64,000 nucleotides of DNA from Prauserella flavalba (lineage in GTDB: Bacteria > Actinomycetota > Actinomycetes > Mycobacteriales > Pseudonocardiaceae), in NCBI RefSeq assembly GCF_003202235.1, contig NZ_MASU01000003.1, positions 62,001 to 126,000 of the forward strand. Reading direction: 5' to 3'. The notes under the pieces are model-generated. The model was given only the letters and a program-made list of their open reading frames with translations, made no database searches and had not been told where the DNA came from. Numbering within the stretch: position 1 is the stretch's first letter; every line of letters starts with the position of its first letter. This document shows, piece after piece, positions 42,375 to 50,582 of this stretch. The translations under genes were made by a program, and so were the position numbers.

Positions 42375-43276
42375 GCCCGGTCACCGACGAAGTCCCGGAA
42401 CGCCGCCACGGCAGGCGGCAGCGGGTGGCGCACCGGCCAGACGAGCCCGATGGCGCGGGTGACCCTCGGCGCGAGCGGTACCTCCGCGACGCCCGCCGGG
42501 GTGCCCGGCTCGAACTTCGGCAGCAGCGCGATGCCGAGTCCCGCGGCGACCAGGCCGCGCACGGTGTCGGACTCCTGCCCCTCGAACGCGATCGCCGGCG
42601 TGAACCCGGCGCGGCGGCACAGGTCGTCGGTGATGGTGCGCAGGCCGTAGCCGTGTTCGAGCAGCACGAAGTCCTCGTCGGCGAGGTCGGTCATCCGCAC
42701 GTGCCCCCGGCCTGCGAAGCGGTGCTCCGCCGGGACCGACACAAACAGCTCCTCCTCGGCGAGCGTGACGGCCTCGACGTCGGGGTCCGCTGGCGGCGGG
42801 GCGACCAGCGCGAGGTCGATCGTGCCCGCGCGCAGGCGCTCGACGATGTCCTGCCGGGAGCCCTGGACCAGGCTGAACCGGGCGTGCGGGTACGCGACGC
42901 GGAAGTCGCGCAGCAGGCGGGGCACGAGCGAGCGGCCGAGCAGGTGCAGGAAGCCCAGCACGACGTGCCCGCGTTGCGGGTCGATCTCCTCGCGGGCCTG
43001 GCGGACTCCGCTCGCGAGAACGTCGAGCGCGCGGTCGGCGGCCTCGGCGAGCAGCTCGCCCGCGCGCGTCAGCCGGATGCCGCGTCCCTCCGGGACGATC
43101 ACCGGGGCGCCGAGGTGCTCGCCGAGTGCCGCGAGCCGCCTGCTGGCCGTGGGTTGCGGGATGCCGAGTTCCTGTGCCGCGCGGGTGACGTTGCGAGTGA
43201 GCCTGAGCACGCGCAGCAGCGGCGCGTGCGCGGCGATCTCGGCCGTGAGCGGGGCGTCCGCCGATTCATCCAGCAC
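42359..43276 (-). CDS. LysR-family transcriptional regulator
   Basis: A 305-residue LysR protein. The winged helix is at about 12-70 (LLRVLRLTRNVTRAAQELGIPQPTASRRLAALGEHLGAPVIV) and the periplasmic-binding-like effector domain at about 95-295 (GHVVLGFLHLLGRSLVPRLL, DIVERLRAGTIDLALVAPP, DTVRGLVAAGLGIALLPKF). It is divergent from an MFS transporter with a 63-bp spacer that holds a direct repeat CGTATTGG, ACGTATTGG. It most likely controls that transporter. The GTG at 43276 is used; the long open frame to 43843 is antisense. Confidence 0.9.
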   Translation of the reverse strand: MLDESADAPLTAEIAAHAPLLRVLRLTRNVTRAAQELGIPQPTASRRLAALGEHLGAPVIVPEGRGIRLTRAGELLAEAADRALDVLASGVRQAREEIDPQRGHVVLGFLHLLGRSLVPRLLRDFRVAYPHARFSLVQGSRQDIVERLRAGTIDLALVAPPPADPDVEAVTLAEEELFVSVPAEHRFAGRGHVRMTDLADEDFVLLEHGYGLRTITDDLCRRAGFTPAIAFEGQESDTVRGLVAAGLGIALLPKFEPGTPAGVAEVPLAPRVTRAIGLVWPVRHPLPPAVAAFRDFVGDRAQPVT

Positions 43277-43339
43277 GGTATCGATTATCGCTGATCCGCG
43301 TATTGGACGTATTGGTTGCCGGTGCTTAGCGTCGCCGGA

Positions 43340-44599
43340 GTGGCGACGTTGGCGCGGGAACGCGCGGTGGGGACCCGCTGGATCAGCCTGGCGATGGCGG
43401 CGGCGGGCGTGTGCTCGTTCGCGCTGCTCTACGCGCCGCAGCCGCTGCTGCCGCAGCTGGCGGCGGAGTTCGGGCTCGACCCGGGGAGGGCGTCGCTCGC
43501 GGTGAGCGTCGCGACGGGAGCGCTCGCGATCGCGGTGCTGCCGGTCGCGGTGCTCTCGGAGCTGGTCGGGCGGCGCCCGATCATCGTCGCGTCGGTACTC
43601 GCGTCGGCCGCGCTGGGGCTGGCGCTGCCGTTCGCGCCATCCTTCGAGACCCTGCTCGCGCTGCGGGTGCTGCAGGGCATCGCGATCGCGGGCTTCCCAG
43701 GGGTGGCCGCGGCGTACCTGGTGGAGCAGCTCGGCCGCACCGGCGTCGCGGCGGCGGTCGGGATGATGATCGCCGGCAACACCATCGGCGGCATGGCGGG
43801 CAGGCTGGCGAGCGGCTTCACCACCGACTGGCTCGGCTGGCACGGCGCACTCGCCGCGGTGGCGCTCCTGGCTCTCCTCTGCGCACTACTCACCGTGTTC
43901 ACCCTGCCGCCCGGCCCCCGCTCGCGTAGGGAGCAAGGGAGCTTTACTACCGCGAAACGAGAGCAAAGCTCCCTTGCTCCCCGAGAGGCGGGGTCGGGGA
44001 GGTTGCGGAGCGTGTTCGCCGGGATCGGGCTGGCGCTGCGGAAGCCGGTGCTGCTCGCCCAGTACGCGGTCGCCCTGCTCGCGATGGGCTCTTTCGTCGC
44101 GCTCTACAACGCCGCCGGGTTCCGCCTCACCGGGGAGCCGCTCGGGCTCCGCCCCGCCGTCGCCTCGTTGGTCTTCCTCGCCTACGCGCTGGGCTCGGTG
44201 TCGTCCGCGACGGCGGGCAGGCTCGTCGGGCGGCTCGGCCGCCGCCGCGCCCTGCTGCTCGGTCTCTCGACGACCATCGCGGGCACCCTGCTGACGCTGC
44301 CCGACTCGCTGCCGCTCGTCATCGCCGGGTTCCTGCTGCTCACGGCAGGGTTCTTCGCCGCGCACGCCGTCGCCAACGGGTGGGCCGCCGCGGAGGCTCC
44401 CGACGGGGCACGCGGCCAGGCGGGTGGCCTCTACACGCTCGCGTATTATCTCGGCAGCAGCGTCGGCGGCACCCTCGGCAGCGTCGTCTACGGCCACGCG
44501 GGGTGGGGCTGGCTCGTCGCCGTCGTCACCACCTGGCTCGCGCTCGCGATGCTCAGCTGCCTACCGCGGCCGCGAGCAGCCCGCTCCCGACCGGGATGA
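43340..44599 (+). CDS. MFS transporter (drug/metabolite efflux type) with palindromic repeat in its central loop
   Basis: A 419-residue major facilitator with 12 predicted helices. The motif A loop is LSELVGRRPII (between helices 2 and 3) and motif C-like SGFTTDWLGWHG follows. The central cytoplasmic loop between helices 6 and 7 contains GSFTTAKREQSSLAPREAG, encoded by a 17-bp-arm palindrome (43929-43981) that keeps the frame. Family members export hydrophobic compounds. It is controlled by the divergent LysR gene. Its last 47 bp overlap the 3' end of the convergent O-methyltransferase. Confidence 0.88.
   Translation: MATLARERAVGTRWISLAMAAAGVCSFALLYAPQPLLPQLAAEFGLDPGRASLAVSVATGALAIAVLPVAVLSELVGRRPIIVASVLASAALGLALPFAPSFETLLALRVLQGIAIAGFPGVAAAYLVEQLGRTGVAAAVGMMIAGNTIGGMAGRLASGFTTDWLGWHGALAAVALLALLCALLTVFTLPPGPRSRREQGSFTTAKREQSSLAPREAGSGRLRSVFAGIGLALRKPVLLAQYAVALLAMGSFVALYNAAGFRLTGEPLGLRPAVASLVFLAYALGSVSSATAGRLVGRLGRRRALLLGLSTTIAGTLLTLPDSLPLVIAGFLLLTAGFFAAHAVANGWAAAEAPDGARGQAGGLYTLAYYLGSSVGGTLGSVVYGHAGWGWLVAVVTTWLALAMLSCLPRPRAARSRPG
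43929..43981 (+). repeat. Palindromic element inside the MFS coding sequence
   Basis: GGGAGCAAGGGAGCTTT (43929-43945) and AAAGCTCCCTTGCTCCC (43965-43981) are perfect 17-bp inverted arms around 19 bases. It differs from the AAGGCCACCTT palindromes in sequence but not in size. It lies in frame in the central loop of the transporter, where inserted residues are likely to be tolerated. Confidence 0.93.
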
Positions 44600-45203
44600 T
44601 CGCCGGGCGCAGCCGCTCGTCCTCCCGCACCGCCCTCGCCACCTCGCGCAGGGCCAGCAGCTCGGGATCCCGCCGCGCCGGGTCGCCGAGCCTGCCGCCG
44701 ACCAGCACGTTGTGGAACACGATCACGCCGCCCGGCCGCAGCAGCTGCACCCCGAGGTCGAAGTACCCCGGGTACTCGACCCGCGCCGCGTCGGCGAACA
44801 CCATGTCGTAGCCGCCCGAGGTGAGCCTCGGCAGCACATCGAGCGCCCTGCCCATGATCAGCCGCATCCGACCCGGCGGGAAGCCCGCGTCGAGGAACAC
44901 CCTGCGCGCCGAACGGTGGAACTCCGGTTCGAGGTCGATCGTGGTCAGCACCCCGTCCGCGGCCATGCCTCTCAGCAGGTGCAGGCCACTCACCCCGGTG
45001 CCCGTTCCGATCTCCACGACGGCTCTGGCCTGCAGCGTCGCGGCGAGGAAACCCAGCGCGGCGCCGGTCGCGCACGACACCGGCAGGCAGCCGAGCTCCT
45101 CGGCCCGCGCTCGCGTGGCGGCGAGGAGCTCGTCGTCGGGGAGGTAGGTCTCGACGAAGTCGCCGAGGTCGACCGGCCCCGTGATGCTCGTCTCGGAGTT
45201 CAC
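44553..45203 (-). CDS. O-methyltransferase (Rv1220c-like)
   Basis: A 216-residue class I methyltransferase of the catechol-O-methyltransferase type. AVVEIGTGTGVSGLHLL is motif I, TIDLEPEFHRSARRVF motif II, and YDMVFADAARVEYPGYFDL the metal- and substrate-side motif. Substrate unknown. It is divergent from sigE, as Rv1220c is in M. tuberculosis. The 3' end overlaps the MFS gene. The ATG is at 45203. Confidence 0.9.
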   Translation of the reverse strand: MNSETSITGPVDLGDFVETYLPDDELLAATRARAEELGCLPVSCATGAALGFLAATLQARAVVEIGTGTGVSGLHLLRGMAADGVLTTIDLEPEFHRSARRVFLDAGFPPGRMRLIMGRALDVLPRLTSGGYDMVFADAARVEYPGYFDLGVQLLRPGGVIVFHNVLVGGRLGDPARRDPELLALREVARAVREDERLRPAIIPVGSGLLAAAVGS

Positions 45204-45326
45204 GCGCAGAGGTTAGCGCGGGAGTCCCGGCGACTCGGTCAACCACGCTGAACCGTCTTCTCAGGCTGCTCTCAGACGTATCTCACTAGAACCATAAGGA
45301 AGCACGGAAAACTACGTCCCAAGGAT

Positions 45327-45353
45327 GGGAACACTCCACGCAAGCACTGCGTT
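45327..45353 (+). promoter_or_regulatory. Candidate ECF-sigma promoter upstream of sigE
   Basis: GGGAAC (45327-45332) and CGTT (45350-45353) are separated by 17 bases, the shape of SigE-type ECF promoters (GGAAC and CGTT). It lies 30 bp before the sigE ATG at 45384. This would make the gene autoregulated, as is known for sigE in mycobacteria. Two further weak GAACC-type elements lie upstream. Confidence 0.55.
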
Positions 45354-45383
45354 GGGCAGGGTAGAAAAGGGGGAGACAGGCCG

Positions 45384-46022
45384 ATGGAGGTGCCTCAGCT
45401 GTCGCGAAACAGCACGCAGACCGCGCCGAAGCCGACCGATACCGAGGTGGCGGAGCCGACCACGGTGAGCGCCGCGGGCGATCAGGGGGACGCCGCGTGG
45501 ACGCCGCCGTCGTGGGACGAGGTCGTGCGGGAGCACGCCGACCGCGTCTACCGGCTGGCCTACCGCCTCACGGGCAACACGCACGACGCCGAGGACCTCA
45601 CCCAGGAGACCTTCATCCGGGTGTTCCGCTCGCTCGCGTCGTACAAGCCCGGCACGTTCGAGGGCTGGCTGCACCGCATCACCACCAACCTGTTCCTCGA
45701 CATGGCACGACGCCGCTCGCGCGTGCGCATGGAGGGACTGCCCGACGACACCGACCGCATCGTCGGTGACGACCCGAGCCCCGAGCAGGTCTACTCCGAG
45801 ACGCATCTCGACCCCGACCTGCAGGACGCGCTCGACGAGCTGCCTCCCGAGTTCCGCGCCGCCGTCGTGCTGTGCGACGTCGAAGGTCTTTCGTACGAGG
45901 AGATCGGCGCTACCCTCGGGGTTAAGCTCGGCACCGTGCGCAGCAGGATCCACCGCGGCCGCCAGGCACTGAAGGCTTCCCTGGAGCGTCGCCGCGCGCT
46001 CAAGCTGGAGGCCACGGTATGA
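45384..46022 (+). CDS. sigE: ECF RNA polymerase sigma factor SigE
   Basis: A 212-residue ECF sigma factor with a polar N-terminal extension of about 40 residues. Region 2 (about 45-110) has [33 protein letters not shown] and [20 protein letters not shown]. Region 4 (about 145-205) has [40 protein letters not shown], and [15 protein letters not shown]. It recognises GGAAC promoters during envelope stress. Identity is supported by the following anti-sigma, htrA and tatB genes (Rv1221-Rv1224 order). Its stop overlaps the anti-sigma ATG by four bases. Confidence 0.95.
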   Translation: MEVPQLSRNSTQTAPKPTDTEVAEPTTVSAAGDQGDAAWTPPSWDEVVREHADRVYRLAYRLTGNTHDAEDLTQETFIRVFRSLASYKPGTFEGWLHRITTNLFLDMARRRSRVRMEGLPDDTDRIVGDDPSPEQVYSETHLDPDLQDALDELPPEFRAAVVLCDVEGLSYEEIGATLGVKLGTVRSRIHRGRQALKASLERRRALKLEATV

Positions 46023-46696
46023 CCGAACACCGGGGGTGGGGGCTCCCCGAGTCGCATCTGTTGCCGGACGCGGTGGTCGCGTTCGTCGACAGGGAGCTGT
46101 CGCTGGGCGCCCACGAGCGCGCCGCGGCACACATCGCCCGGTGTCCAGGCTGCGCGGCCGACGTCCGCGCGCAGCGGCAGGCCCGCTCCGCCGTGCAGCA
46201 CGCACAGGCTCCCTCGATGTCGCCAGGGTTCCTCGCGAGCCTGCGCTCGATACCGGAGCACACCGACATCACGACCACGCCGGACAACCTCGCGATCACC
46301 GAGGACGGCCAGCTCGTCGCCATCCAGCGGCCGGACCGCGTCGCGGGCCTGCGCAACGGCCTGCCGAGCGGACCGCTGGGCAGCTCGGCCCCGCTGGGCA
46401 ACTCGGCCAACGTGCTGGGCAGCGGTGCACGTCTCGGCTCCTCGCGGCGCCGCGCGGCACAGGGTGCCGGTGTCGTCGTGTCCGGGCTGGTGCTGAGCGC
46501 GCTCGCGCTCGTCGCCACGGTCGGAGCCGACGACCCGGACGGCGAGCAGGGCGGCACGGCCCCCGCCGGGGTACTGCGGGCGCAGTTCGGCAACAGCCCC
46601 GCCCCGACGCCGACCACCACCAGCGTCAGTACGACCACCCCGGCTCCGGCGCTGAGCACCACCCCGGCCGCCGTGCCGATGGAAGGTCCGCGCTGA
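46019..46696 (+). CDS. rseA: Anti-sigma factor, RseA-like with zinc finger
   Basis: A 225-residue protein. The ZAS-type zinc motif HXXXCXXC is at H38, C42 and C45 ([15 protein letters not shown]). A linker with Ser/Gly/Leu repeats follows, then one membrane helix (about 147-168; [19 protein letters not shown]) and a Thr/Pro-rich extracytoplasmic tail of about 55 residues. It holds SigE at the membrane until stress or proteolysis releases it. Coupled to sigE by ATGA overlap. The tail is longer and more Thr/Pro-rich than I recall for mycobacterial RseA. Confidence 0.9.
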   Translation: MTEHRGWGLPESHLLPDAVVAFVDRELSLGAHERAAAHIARCPGCAADVRAQRQARSAVQHAQAPSMSPGFLASLRSIPEHTDITTTPDNLAITEDGQLVAIQRPDRVAGLRNGLPSGPLGSSAPLGNSANVLGSGARLGSSRRRAAQGAGVVVSGLVLSALALVATVGADDPDGEQGGTAPAGVLRAQFGNSPAPTPTTTSVSTTTPAPALSTTPAAVPMEGPR

Positions 46697-46804
46697 GCAA
46701 CGCCCACTTCACTGTGGGGGCGGCAGAATTCGAGTGCTGAGCTCGGCGCGTAGGGTCGCTTCGAGCAACCACACCGAGCACTGAAGCCGTCTGTCTGTCG
46801 GGGA

Positions 46805-48337
46805 ATGATGAACCAGCCACCGAACCCGCCCCAGGAGGAACCCGGCGAGCAGGGCCCTCGGCTGCGGCCGAGGCCCATCGCCCGCCCCTCCGTCGATCCG
46901 GCACTCGCCGCGACGTTCGGCAGGCCGCGCGGGGTCGACGGTCCCTTCGACAAGCTCTACACCCCCGACAGCGCGAGCCACCGCAACGGCGGCGCCGTCA
47001 CACCGCCGCCTCCGGAGTCGCTGGCCGAGGCGTTCGGCAAGCCGCCGGGCTCGGAGAGCGTGCTCCTCCAGCGGCCACCCGACGACAACGGGGCCCACCC
47101 CGGCCAGGAACCGGGTAAACCGCTGTGGTCCTCGTCGGGTGATCCGTGGCGAGACCCCGGCTCCGGCGCGGTGCTCGGCGGCCCCGCGGTGCTCGCGGAG
47201 GACGACGAGCCCGACGAGCAGGAACGTCCGCGCGGAGCGCTGCTCAGCCTGCCCGAGGTGCTGTTCGGCCGCCGCGTCAAGCCCACCGCGCTGGCCCTGC
47301 TCGGGGCGATCGCCCTGCTCGTCGGCGCGGCGGGCGGCCTCGTCGGCTGGGGTTTGGCCAGCGCGGGCGACTCGCTGACCGGTGAGCTCAACATCGCCGA
47401 GGCGGAGGCGGGCAAGGAACGGGCGGCGGGCTCCATCGCCGACATCGCGAAGCGGGTGTCGCCCGCGGTCGTGTCCATCGAGGTCAAGTCCGGGCAGTCG
47501 GGCGGCTTCGGCTCCGGCGTGGTGATCGACCCGCAGGGCTACGTGATCACCAACAACCATGTGGTCTCCCAGGCCACGCGCGACGAGCAGGCAGAGATCA
47601 CCGCCGTGTTCATCGACGGCACCAGGGCGAAGGCCGAGATCGTCGGCACGGACCCCAAGACCGACCTCGCCGTGATCAAGGTGAACGTCTCGAACCCCGT
47701 GGTGATCGAGATCGGCAAGTCGTCCGACCTGGCGCCAGGGGACGCGGTGATCGCCGTCGGCTCACCGTTCGGCCTGGAGAACACCGTCACCGAGGGCATC
47801 GTCAGCGCACTGGACCGGCCGGTCACGGCGCCCGGCGAGAACGGCGACCCGCCCGTCACCTACGACGCGATCCAGACCGACGCCGCGATCAACCCCGGCA
47901 ACTCCGGCGGCGCCCTGGTCGACTCCACCGGTGCCCTCGTGGGCATCAACTCCCTCATCCGCACCGTCGGCACCGGCGGGGAGGGCGGGAGCATCGGCCT
48001 CGGCTTCGCGATCCCGGTGGACCAGGCCATGCGGATCAGCGAGGCGCTCGTGCGCGACGGCAAGGTCAACCACGCCGACCTGGGCGTCAACGCGTCGTCC
48101 GTCGCGGCCAACACCTCCGAGGGCGCGCAGATCCAGAACGTGGTCGACGGAGGCCCCGCCGCGAACGCGGGCATCAAGGAAGGCGACGTGATCACGAAGG
48201 TCGGCGACCGCCAGGTACGCAACGCCGCCGAGCTGACCGTCGCCGTCCGCGAGCACGACATCGGCGAGGTGGTGCCGGTCAGGGTGGTCCGTAACGGTCG
48301 TCCCCTTACCGTCGACGTCACCTTGGGTTCAGACTAA
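46805..48337 (+). CDS. htrA: HtrA-like serine protease with PDZ domain
   Basis: A 510-residue protein with a long disordered cytoplasmic region (1-155), one membrane helix (about 160-185), a trypsin-like domain and a C-terminal PDZ domain (about 410-500; [27 protein letters not shown]). The catalytic triad is H252 (NNHVV), D287 (KTDLAV) and S367 (GNSGGA). It degrades or refolds damaged exported proteins. It follows the SigE/RseA pair by about 110 bp and is a likely SigE target. ATG at 46805 or 46808. Confidence 0.94.
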   Translation: MMNQPPNPPQEEPGEQGPRLRPRPIARPSVDPALAATFGRPRGVDGPFDKLYTPDSASHRNGGAVTPPPPESLAEAFGKPPGSESVLLQRPPDDNGAHPGQEPGKPLWSSSGDPWRDPGSGAVLGGPAVLAEDDEPDEQERPRGALLSLPEVLFGRRVKPTALALLGAIALLVGAAGGLVGWGLASAGDSLTGELNIAEAEAGKERAAGSIADIAKRVSPAVVSIEVKSGQSGGFGSGVVIDPQGYVITNNHVVSQATRDEQAEITAVFIDGTRAKAEIVGTDPKTDLAVIKVNVSNPVVIEIGKSSDLAPGDAVIAVGSPFGLENTVTEGIVSALDRPVTAPGENGDPPVTYDAIQTDAAINPGNSGGALVDSTGALVGINSLIRTVGTGGEGGSIGLGFAIPVDQAMRISEALVRDGKVNHADLGVNASSVAANTSEGAQIQNVVDGGPAANAGIKEGDVITKVGDRQVRNAAELTVAVREHDIGEVVPVRVVRNGRPLTVDVTLGSD

Positions 48338-48380
48338 CGGGGTACGCTGGTCGCGACGGGTCCGAGCGGAGGTTCGCAGC

Positions 48381-48803
48381 GTGTTCGAAAACATCGGCTG
48401 GGGCGAGATCCTCGTCCTGCTCGTTGCCGCGTTGTTCATCCTCGGCCCCGAGCGTCTGCCCGAGGCGGCCGCCTGGCTCGGCCGGTCGGTGCGCAAGGTC
48501 AGGGACTTCGCCTCCGGTGCGCGACAGCAGCTGCGCGACGAGATGGGTCCCGAATTCGAGGAGTACCGCAAGCCCATCGAGGACCTTCGCGCGTTGCGCA
48601 ACTTCGACCCGAAGCGCGCCGTGACCCAGCACCTCTTCGACGGCGACCCGGACCCGCTCGGTCTGAACAACATCAACGGCACGAACGGGCACTCCAACGG
48701 CTCGAACGGCCACGCGAACGGCATCCCCAAAGCCGCGGCCGCGCCGGCGCCCGAACCTCTCAAGCCGGGTGAGAAGCCCCCGGTGGACCCCGACGCGACG
48801 TAG
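48381..48803 (+). CDS. tatB: Sec-independent protein translocase subunit TatB
   Basis: A 140-residue TatB. One N-terminal membrane helix (about 4-22; [20 protein letters not shown]) ends in the GPERLPE turn, then an amphipathic helix ([20 protein letters not shown]) and an Asn/Gly-rich low-complexity tail with [16 protein letters not shown]. It forms the receptor with TatC for twin-arginine substrates. The GTG start is preceded by GGAGG. Its link to sigE-htrA is the same as in M. tuberculosis. Confidence 0.94.
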   Translation: MFENIGWGEILVLLVAALFILGPERLPEAAAWLGRSVRKVRDFASGARQQLRDEMGPEFEEYRKPIEDLRALRNFDPKRAVTQHLFDGDPDPLGLNNINGTNGHSNGSNGHANGIPKAAAAPAPEPLKPGEKPPVDPDAT

Positions 48804-48811
48804 CCGACTGC

Positions 48812-48908
48812 CCGCGAGTCCCCCGCTCGTGCCCGCGAGTTCCGCGTTCGCGTCACCTCAGGCGAAGCACGAGTGGGAAACTCGCGGGGCCTGAGCAGGA
48901 GACTCGCG
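48812..48908. repeat. Small GCGAGT/ACTCGC inverted array, sister of the dapC-dapD array
   Basis: Forward GCGAGT units begin at 48814 and 48835 (21 bp apart), reverse ACTCGC units at 48880 and 48902 (22 bp apart). Sequence around the units (CCCGCGAGTCCCCCGCTC) is the same as at 32350. It fills the gap between the convergent tatB and mrp genes and ends within two bases of the mrp stop. Confidence 0.88.
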
Positions 48909-48909
48909 G

Positions 48910-50055
48910 CTAGCGGCCTGCGGGGCTGACGTTCAGCATCATGCCGGCGAGGCCGCGGGCGCGGACCGTCAGCTTCTCGGCGGCGCCCTTCAGCACCTTC
49001 GAAGCGGCGGCGTCCGGCTCGGCGAGCACCAGCGGAGTTCCCGCGTCGCCCTGTTCGCGCAGCCGCGGGTCGAGCGGCACCTGGCCGAGCAGCGGAACCT
49101 CCGAGCCGACGGACTTCGACAGCGAGTCGGCCACGGTCTGACCGCCGCCCGCACCGAAGATCTCCATCCGCGAGCCGTCCGGGGTTTCCAGCCACGACAT
49201 GTTCTCGATCACGCCGGCGATCCGCTGCCGCGTCTGCAACGCGATCGCGCCCGCCCGCTCGGCCACCTCGGCGGCGGCCTGCTGCGGCGTGGTGACCACG
49301 AGGATCTCGGCGTTCGGGATGAGCTGCGCCACCGAGATCGCGATGTCGCCGGTGCCCGGCGGCAGATCGAGCAGCAGGATGTCCAGGTCGCCCCAGAACA
49401 CGTCGGCGAGGAACTGCTGCAGCGCGCGGTGCAGCATCGGTCCGCGCCACACCACCGGCGTGTTGCCGGGGGTGAACATGCCGATGGAGATCACCTTCAC
49501 GCCGTGCGCCTGCGGCGGCATGATCATCTGCTCGACCTTGGTGGGCTTCTCGCTCGCGCCGAGCATGCGCGGCACCGAGTGCCCGTAGATGTCGGCGTCC
49601 ACGACGCCGACGGACAGTCCGCGCTCGGCCATCGCGACCGCGAGGTTCACCGTCACGCTCGACTTGCCGACGCCGCCCTTGCCGGACGCGACGCAGTACA
49701 CCCTGGTCATCGAGCCGGGCTGCGCGAACGGGATCACCGGCTCCGCCGAATCGCCGCGCAACCGTTTGCGCAGCTCGGTGCGCTGCTCGTCGCTCATCAC
49801 GTCGAGCTCGACGCGGACGTCCGTGACCCCGGGCAGCTTCGACACGGCCGCCGTGGTGTCGCGCGTGATGGTCTCCTTGAGCGGACAGCCCGCGACCGTG
49901 AGGTACACGGCGACGGTCACCGCACCGTCGTCGCCGACGGTGACGTCCTTGACCATGCCGAGCTCGGTGATCGGCTTGCGGATCTCCGGGTCCTGGACGT
50001 CCTTCAACGCAGTTCGGACGTCCTCGACGCTGGGGGTCTCTTGCGTAGTGGTCAC
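48910..50055 (-). CDS. mrp: Mrp/ApbC-type iron-sulfur carrier ATPase
   Basis: A 381-residue P-loop protein. The N-terminal MIP18/DUF59 domain (1-95; VQDPEIRKPITELGMVKDV, TVAGCPLKE) precedes the deviant Walker A (ASGKGGVGKSS), the switch strands (VDADIYGHSVPRMLG) and LLDLPPGTGDIAISVAQLI. Members carry or insert 4Fe-4S clusters. The usual CXXC near the C-terminus is not obvious here, so the cluster-binding mode is uncertain. The ATG at 50055 overlaps the DUF1003 stop by four bases. Rv1229c is the equivalent. Confidence 0.93.
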   Translation of the reverse strand: MTTTQETPSVEDVRTALKDVQDPEIRKPITELGMVKDVTVGDDGAVTVAVYLTVAGCPLKETITRDTTAAVSKLPGVTDVRVELDVMSDEQRTELRKRLRGDSAEPVIPFAQPGSMTRVYCVASGKGGVGKSSVTVNLAVAMAERGLSVGVVDADIYGHSVPRMLGASEKPTKVEQMIMPPQAHGVKVISIGMFTPGNTPVVWRGPMLHRALQQFLADVFWGDLDILLLDLPPGTGDIAISVAQLIPNAEILVVTTPQQAAAEVAERAGAIALQTRQRIAGVIENMSWLETPDGSRMEIFGAGGGQTVADSLSKSVGSEVPLLGQVPLDPRLREQGDAGTPLVLAEPDAAASKVLKGAAEKLTVRARGLAGMMLNVSPAGR

Positions 50056-50582
50056 TGCTCGGGCACCGACCTTCTGTCGCTGGCGGTTGCGGTTGCTCTC
50101 CTCATGCTACGTGGCTGCCCATTCAGGTCTTCCCGCAACTTGTCCAGCTCACTGCGCAGGTAGTCGCGCGTGGCGACCTCGCCGACCGCCAGCCGCAACG
50201 CCGCCAGCTCCCGGGCCAGGTACTCCGTGTCGGCCTTGGTCTGCGCCGCCCGCAGGCGGTCCTCCTCCAGCGAGACGCGGTCGCGGTCGTCCTGCCGGTT
50301 CTGCGCCAGCAGGATCAACGGCGCCGCGTAGGCGGCCTGGGTGGAGAAAGCCAGGTTGAGCAGGATGAACGGGTACGGGTCCCAGCGCAGCGACACCGCC
50401 GCCAGGTTCAGCGTGATCCACACGATCACCACGAGCGTCTGCCAGAACAGGTACTTCCCGGTACCGAGGAAGCGCGCGAGCCGTTCGGAGAACCGGCCGA
50501 AGGCCTCCACGTCGACGTTGAGCGCCAGCCGCCGTGGCTGCCGTGGCTGGTCGAGGCGTCGGCGGCTCAGCAGCTCAGGCAT
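50052..50582 (-). CDS. DUF1003 membrane protein
   Basis: A 176-residue DUF1003 protein. After a basic leader come two membrane helices (about 45-65 FWQTLVVIVWITLNLAAVSL and 70-92 PYPFILLNLAFSTQAAYAAP). A long coiled coil follows (about 95-155; EDRLRAAQTKADTEYLARELA). The second helix carries the family's NLAFSTQAA motif. Function unknown. It is wedged between the MgtE-like gene and mrp with overlaps at both ends (eight and four bases), suggesting one operon. Confidence 0.88.
   Translation of the reverse strand: MPELLSRRRLDQPRQPRRLALNVDVEAFGRFSERLARFLGTGKYLFWQTLVVIVWITLNLAAVSLRWDPYPFILLNLAFSTQAAYAAPLILLAQNRQDDRDRVSLEEDRLRAAQTKADTEYLARELAALRLAVGEVATRDYLRSELDKLREDLNGQPRSMRRATATASDRRSVPEQ

Noticed and set aside
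46701-46718. Hairpin after the anti-sigma gene (CCCAC facing GTGGG)
   Set aside because: The stem is only five pairs with no T-tract, and htrA is probably transcribed through or from nearby; too weak to call a terminator.
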